A stretch of 64,000 nt of DNA from Emiliania huxleyi CCMP1516 (taxonomy: Eukaryota; Haptophyta; Isochrysidales; Noelaerhabdaceae): contig NW_005198611.1 in assembly GCF_000372725.1 (NCBI RefSeq), positions 245,607 through 309,606 on the forward strand, in the 5' to 3' direction. Numbering within the stretch: position 1 is the stretch's first letter; each line of letters opens with the position of its first letter. Under the pieces are notes generated by a model that was not told the origin of the DNA, ran no database searches, and was given only the letters and a program-made list of their open reading frames with translations. The position numbers and the translations under genes are program-made. This document shows positions 60,809 through 64,000 of this stretch, piece by piece.

Positions 60809-62970
60809 CTAGACCACCTCCTCCTCGTGCACCGTCCCCGTCACCTCTGCGCTCGCAGTTATCATCGGTGCGTCGGCCTCCTCTCCCGCGCCACCTCCCA
60901 CCTCTTCTAGCGGTGACACCGGTGCAAGCCCAGCGGCAGCGCGAATGCGGACGCCCCGCTCCGCACCCGTCTGCGGTGCGGCAGCGACGACCGTCTGCGG
61001 CGGGGGAAGCGCCGCGAGGAACTCACGGAGCTGAGGCGGCACGCTCGGAAAGGTGTCGTCGCCGCTGTCAGGCACGCGCCGGTAAAGGCACATGTAGGCA
61101 GACGCGCCGAAACCGCCGCGGTGGGCGATCGCATCGTCAGTGGTTGCAGCCGCCAAGTCGGCCTCATCGAGCGGCGTGACCGTCGAGTCGTCGAACCGCA
61201 GCCACGAGCGCCGCTCGAGGTTTCGCACATAGGCGAAGTAGTGCCCGGCCTGCGCCGAACCGCGGTGCATCAGGATCGCGAGCAGCTCGTACACGCCGTC
61301 GCCGCCGTCGCCGCCGCCGTCGCCGTCGTCGCCATTACCGCCATCGCCATTGCCGCCACCGCCACCGCTGCCGTTGTCGCCATCGCCTCCCGCGTCGCCG
61401 TCGCCGCCCGCCACCTCCGCCTCCGCCCCCGCCTCCGCCCCCGCCTCTGGGCTCGCGGCGCCAGACGGCGCGCCGCTCGAGTTCTCGGAGAGCTTCCGCT
61501 TGCGTGGCGGCGCGGTGGCGTCGAGGTAGCGTGCTGGCCGGAGGGCGTGGGGGAGGCGGACCAAATGGTCGATCTTGACGCGGCGGAGGGTGGCGAGGTC
61601 GAAGTCGAACCGCTTGAGCGACACGGTGAGGATGGGCGGCAGCCTGCAGAGCCGGCAGCCCTTGAGCGCGTCCCGCTTGCCGCCGCAATGGTCGCAGTGG
61701 TATGCGTTGTCTCCGCTCAGCTCCTCGGGCTCGAGCAAGTGGTCGAGGCAGCCGCCTGCAGACGTGCCGCGGGCATGTCATGGACGCGTGTCCTCGCGGC
61801 GCGAGCAGCGCACGTCGAGGCAGCCGCCGAGCGAGTCGAGCTTCACCTAATTAATAATTAATAATTACCTAATTAATAATAATTAGTTAATTAGCCGCCG
61901 AGCGAGTCGAGCTTCACCGGCGGCGACTGGAAGGTGCGCACCGGCAAGGAGAGCTCGTGAAAGGCGGAGGCGCGCGCGGACTCGCGCAGGCAGGCGCGGC
62001 ACTGCACGAACTCCTCCCACTCGCCGCCGTAGAGCTCGGCGAGGGCGCCCTCCTGCGCCGTGCCGACGAGCTCCGCCTCGAGCGCGTCGAAGAGCACGCG
62101 CAGCAGCTCCTGCACGTCGTGTTGCGTGAAGGAATCCGCGGCGCCCCACCCAAACGACTGCGTCAGCTCCCGCGTGTCTATCGCTCGCACCGAGCCGCAG
62201 CCGCCCGCGCGCAACTTACCTTCGCCTGCCGCGCCCGCGTCGGCCGCGCCCGCAGCAGCTTCCGCCTCGGCCAGGGACGCATTCGTCGCCTGCCCGTCTT
62301 GCATCGCCACAAAGAGCCTCTGCAGCTGCGCGGTGATGCTGCTCGAGCCCGCTGCGCTACTGTCCTCGCCTCTCTCGCCCTCGCCCGCTGCAGCTGGCTC
62401 CCCGCGCGGGCGCCACTGGTAGACGATCCGGCGGAACTCGGGTGTCATGTACAGAGACTGCAGCAGCGAGGAGAGGTAGCACGTGGCGCCTTGGTTGACC
62501 AGGCCGACAAAGCCCTCGGCATTCGGAGGCGCGGTGCAGCCTGCGCCCGAGCCGAGAGCCGCCAGTCCCTGCGACAGGCCTGCGATGGGAGAGCTCTGGG
62601 AGGAGTTCCACAGCGCAACTGTGCCCAGCGCCTGGGCGGCTGCGCTTGAGCGCGAGTCTGACTGCGGCACAGGCGTGCATCCATCCACTCCTCGGAGCAG
62701 CAATCGCTGCTTGTGCCTGAAGCTCGCCTGCAGCAGCGTGGTGGTGTAGGCGCCGGTGTCGTCAAGGCGATGCGCAACCTCGGTGCCATCATCGCGGGCC
62801 GATTCGCAAAGCTCAAACGTTCCCGGAACAAGATCAGCCTCCGTCGCCACCGCCTCGTGCAGCGCCAGGAGCGTCGCATCCTGCGGCAGCGTGACGCTTA
62901 GCCGCTGGCCGGGCTTGGTGACGATGAAGGTTAGCATGGGTGTCTCGTCGGTCGGCGCCGCCGCCAGCAT
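60809..62970 (-). CDS. USP47-like ubiquitin carboxyl-terminal hydrolase
   Basis: Exons 62970-61918, 61846-61828 and 61755-60809 join in phase to 672 residues. An N-terminal ubiquitin-like stretch (LTFIVTKPGQRLSVTLPQDA) precedes the catalytic domain: the Cys box GLVNQGATCYLSSLLQSLYM (Cys164), TQHDVQELLRVLFDAL, a zinc finger (QCRACLRE and HCDHCGGKRD), LTVSLKRFDFD, and the His box GSAQAGHYFAYVRN. The order and the FVGLVNQ/TPEFR and DVQELLRV sequences match USP47. An Asp/Gly-rich repeat (GDGDAGGDGDNGSG) is inserted before the His box. USPs remove ubiquitin. The 19-nt middle exon depends on how the duplicated intron region (61756-61917) is read; a single GC-AG intron 61756-61898 gives the same protein. 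Confidence 0.9.
61823..61918. repeat. 25-bp direct repeats flanking a 46-bp AT-only-like insertion in the USP gene
   Basis: GCCGCCGAGCGAGTCGAGC + TTCACC occurs at 61823-61847 and 61894-61918. Between them is a 46-bp segment of almost pure A and T (TAATTAATAATTAATAATTA...). On the minus strand the insertion supplies an AG acceptor directly before the second copy. Confidence 0.95.
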
Positions 62971-64000
62971 GGGATGACCTGGAGCGACACGGAGCGACAG
63001 AGTAGAGGGGGGCGTTCCGCAGCTAGGAATTCTTAATAACCCACACTTAAAGGCCCACTCCCCGCCCTTTCTCAGAGCTGTGTTTGCGCTCGCTGTGCGC
63101 TCGCCCGTTGCTTGGTGTTGCTGGCTACTCTGGAGTCCTCCTGGCTGCTCTCCGCCCACCAGCCGGCCACAGGCCGTCAGTCTCACCGGCCGGCGTCGAG
63201 AGAACGGCCAGACTCGACCGACCGGGTGTCGCGCCGCTGCCTGCGTCTCGCGCCGCTGTAGCAGCGCCAGCGGCTCGGCCGCGCATCCTTCACACACGCC
63301 GCCACGACCAAGCTGAGCGGGCCCAGTGTCGAGGTCTGGTGCGAGCTGCATGTGAGGGGCGGCTTTGGCCACAGCAGGTCCACCAGACGGATCTCAAAGC
63401 TTGCCGTCGGCGTGCTGTCGTGGCGAGAGCCGAGACCGCTGCAGAGGAGCCGAGTGCAGTGACGATCCAGAGGCTACCAGGGCCACCAAGTGGTAGCCCT
63501 TGTCAATTATGAGCAGGGCTGTGCTTTGGTGGGGTTGTGCTTGAGCATGTGTGAAGTGGGAGTGCGTGCCGGCGGTGTCTGTGGGTGAAACGGGCGTGAG
63601 TGAGGCCGTAAGAGCCGTGGTATGAGCCAGAGTGGGCTTCATCACCCAAAATAAGGACGGTTTGGGACAGCTCAGACTTGGTACTGATGAGCCTGGGCCA
63701 GGAGGGCGACAGAGAAGGCGAGGTGGTGAGCTGGGAAGCCGCTTCATCGGCACCTGGACGTGTCGCGATGAACTGCCGAAAAGTACTATTTGCGGCTAGT
63801 GCTCAAAACTTCGGGAGAGAAGGCCTACATATTATGACTGCATCCATGCACCTTGTGCATAGGGGCTGTGGAACAGGACATTTCACGGTCGGTGGCGCCG
63901 ATAATGACCTCCGTAAAGCCCTCGGAATCGCCTCGGATGGGGTCCACCGGAGACAATCTCGAGCCCTCTCCGTGGCATCACGAGCCGGTGTGAGCTTGCA
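62971..64000. other. intergenic to window end
   Basis: The first ~100 bp should include the USP promoter; 63003-63035 (GTAGAGGGGGGCGTTCCGC) is shared with 7540. The rest, to 64000, has open frames on both strands but none with convincing protein features. Confidence 0.5.

Noticed and set aside
63084..63512. Plus-strand ORF near the window end
   Set aside because: No ATG with context, Arg/Ala-rich shadow-like composition and overlap with dispersed repeat sequence.

Overview
The window is nuclear DNA of a GC-rich eukaryotic microalga. The genes have short introns (about 55-180 bp), coding GC is very high, and there are many organelle-type leader peptides, simple repeats and dispersed repeats. 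There is one 100-N assembly gap (27275-27374). Gene content (class II fructose-bisphosphate aldolase, organellar LepA, a TGA-containing GILT thiol reductase, many GC-AG introns) best fits a haptophyte such as Emiliania/Gephyrocapsa. A pelagophyte cannot be excluded. All exon structures were inferred by reading frames and splice sites by eye; no transcript evidence was available.

Layout. 0-11.9 kb: 3' end of a bromodomain protein (+), an IQ-motif membrane protein (-), an MBD4-type DNA glycosylase (-) set between 42-bp inverted repeats, an F-box/SUKH-like protein (+), an OTU protease (-), a membrane-anchored unknown (-), an F-box protein (-) and a four-exon glycosyltransferase (+). 11.9-22.3 kb: a 537-bp perfect-looking inverted duplication of the aldolase 5' end, an ApaG-domain protein, the aldolase, the translation GTPase LepA/EF4, a DUF1499 protein and a short-chain dehydrogenase either side of a CCG repeat. 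22.5-26.4 kb: repeats and a Helitron-like ORF. 26.4-29.8 kb: a Patched/Dispatched-type RND protein interrupted by the assembly gap. 30.4-34.8 kb: a striking receptor-type phospholipase C (extracellular ligand-binding region, one TM helix, then EF-hand-like, X, Y and C2 regions). 35.2-36.0 kb: a probable selenocysteine-containing GILT. 36-45 kb: degenerate mobile DNA, two small genes and a 2.2-kb element bounded by 19-bp inverted repeats and TTAA. 45.1-50.1 kb: a CTC1-like telomere OB-fold protein. 50.4-53.8 kb: an EF-hand/LRR protein and an unknown. 55.4-58.6 kb: an intronless, putatively myristoylated LCAT-type lipase with EF-hand and C2-like regions. 60.8-63.0 kb: a USP47-like ubiquitin protease with an unusual, apparently recent intron.

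The genes do not form operons. Recurrent themes are Ca2+/phospholipid signalling (receptor-PLC, EF-hand LCAT, EF-hand LRR, IQ membrane protein), ubiquitin turnover (OTU, USP, two F-box proteins) and genome maintenance (MBD4, CTC1-like). About nine of some 23 introns I could resolve need a GC rather than GT donor.
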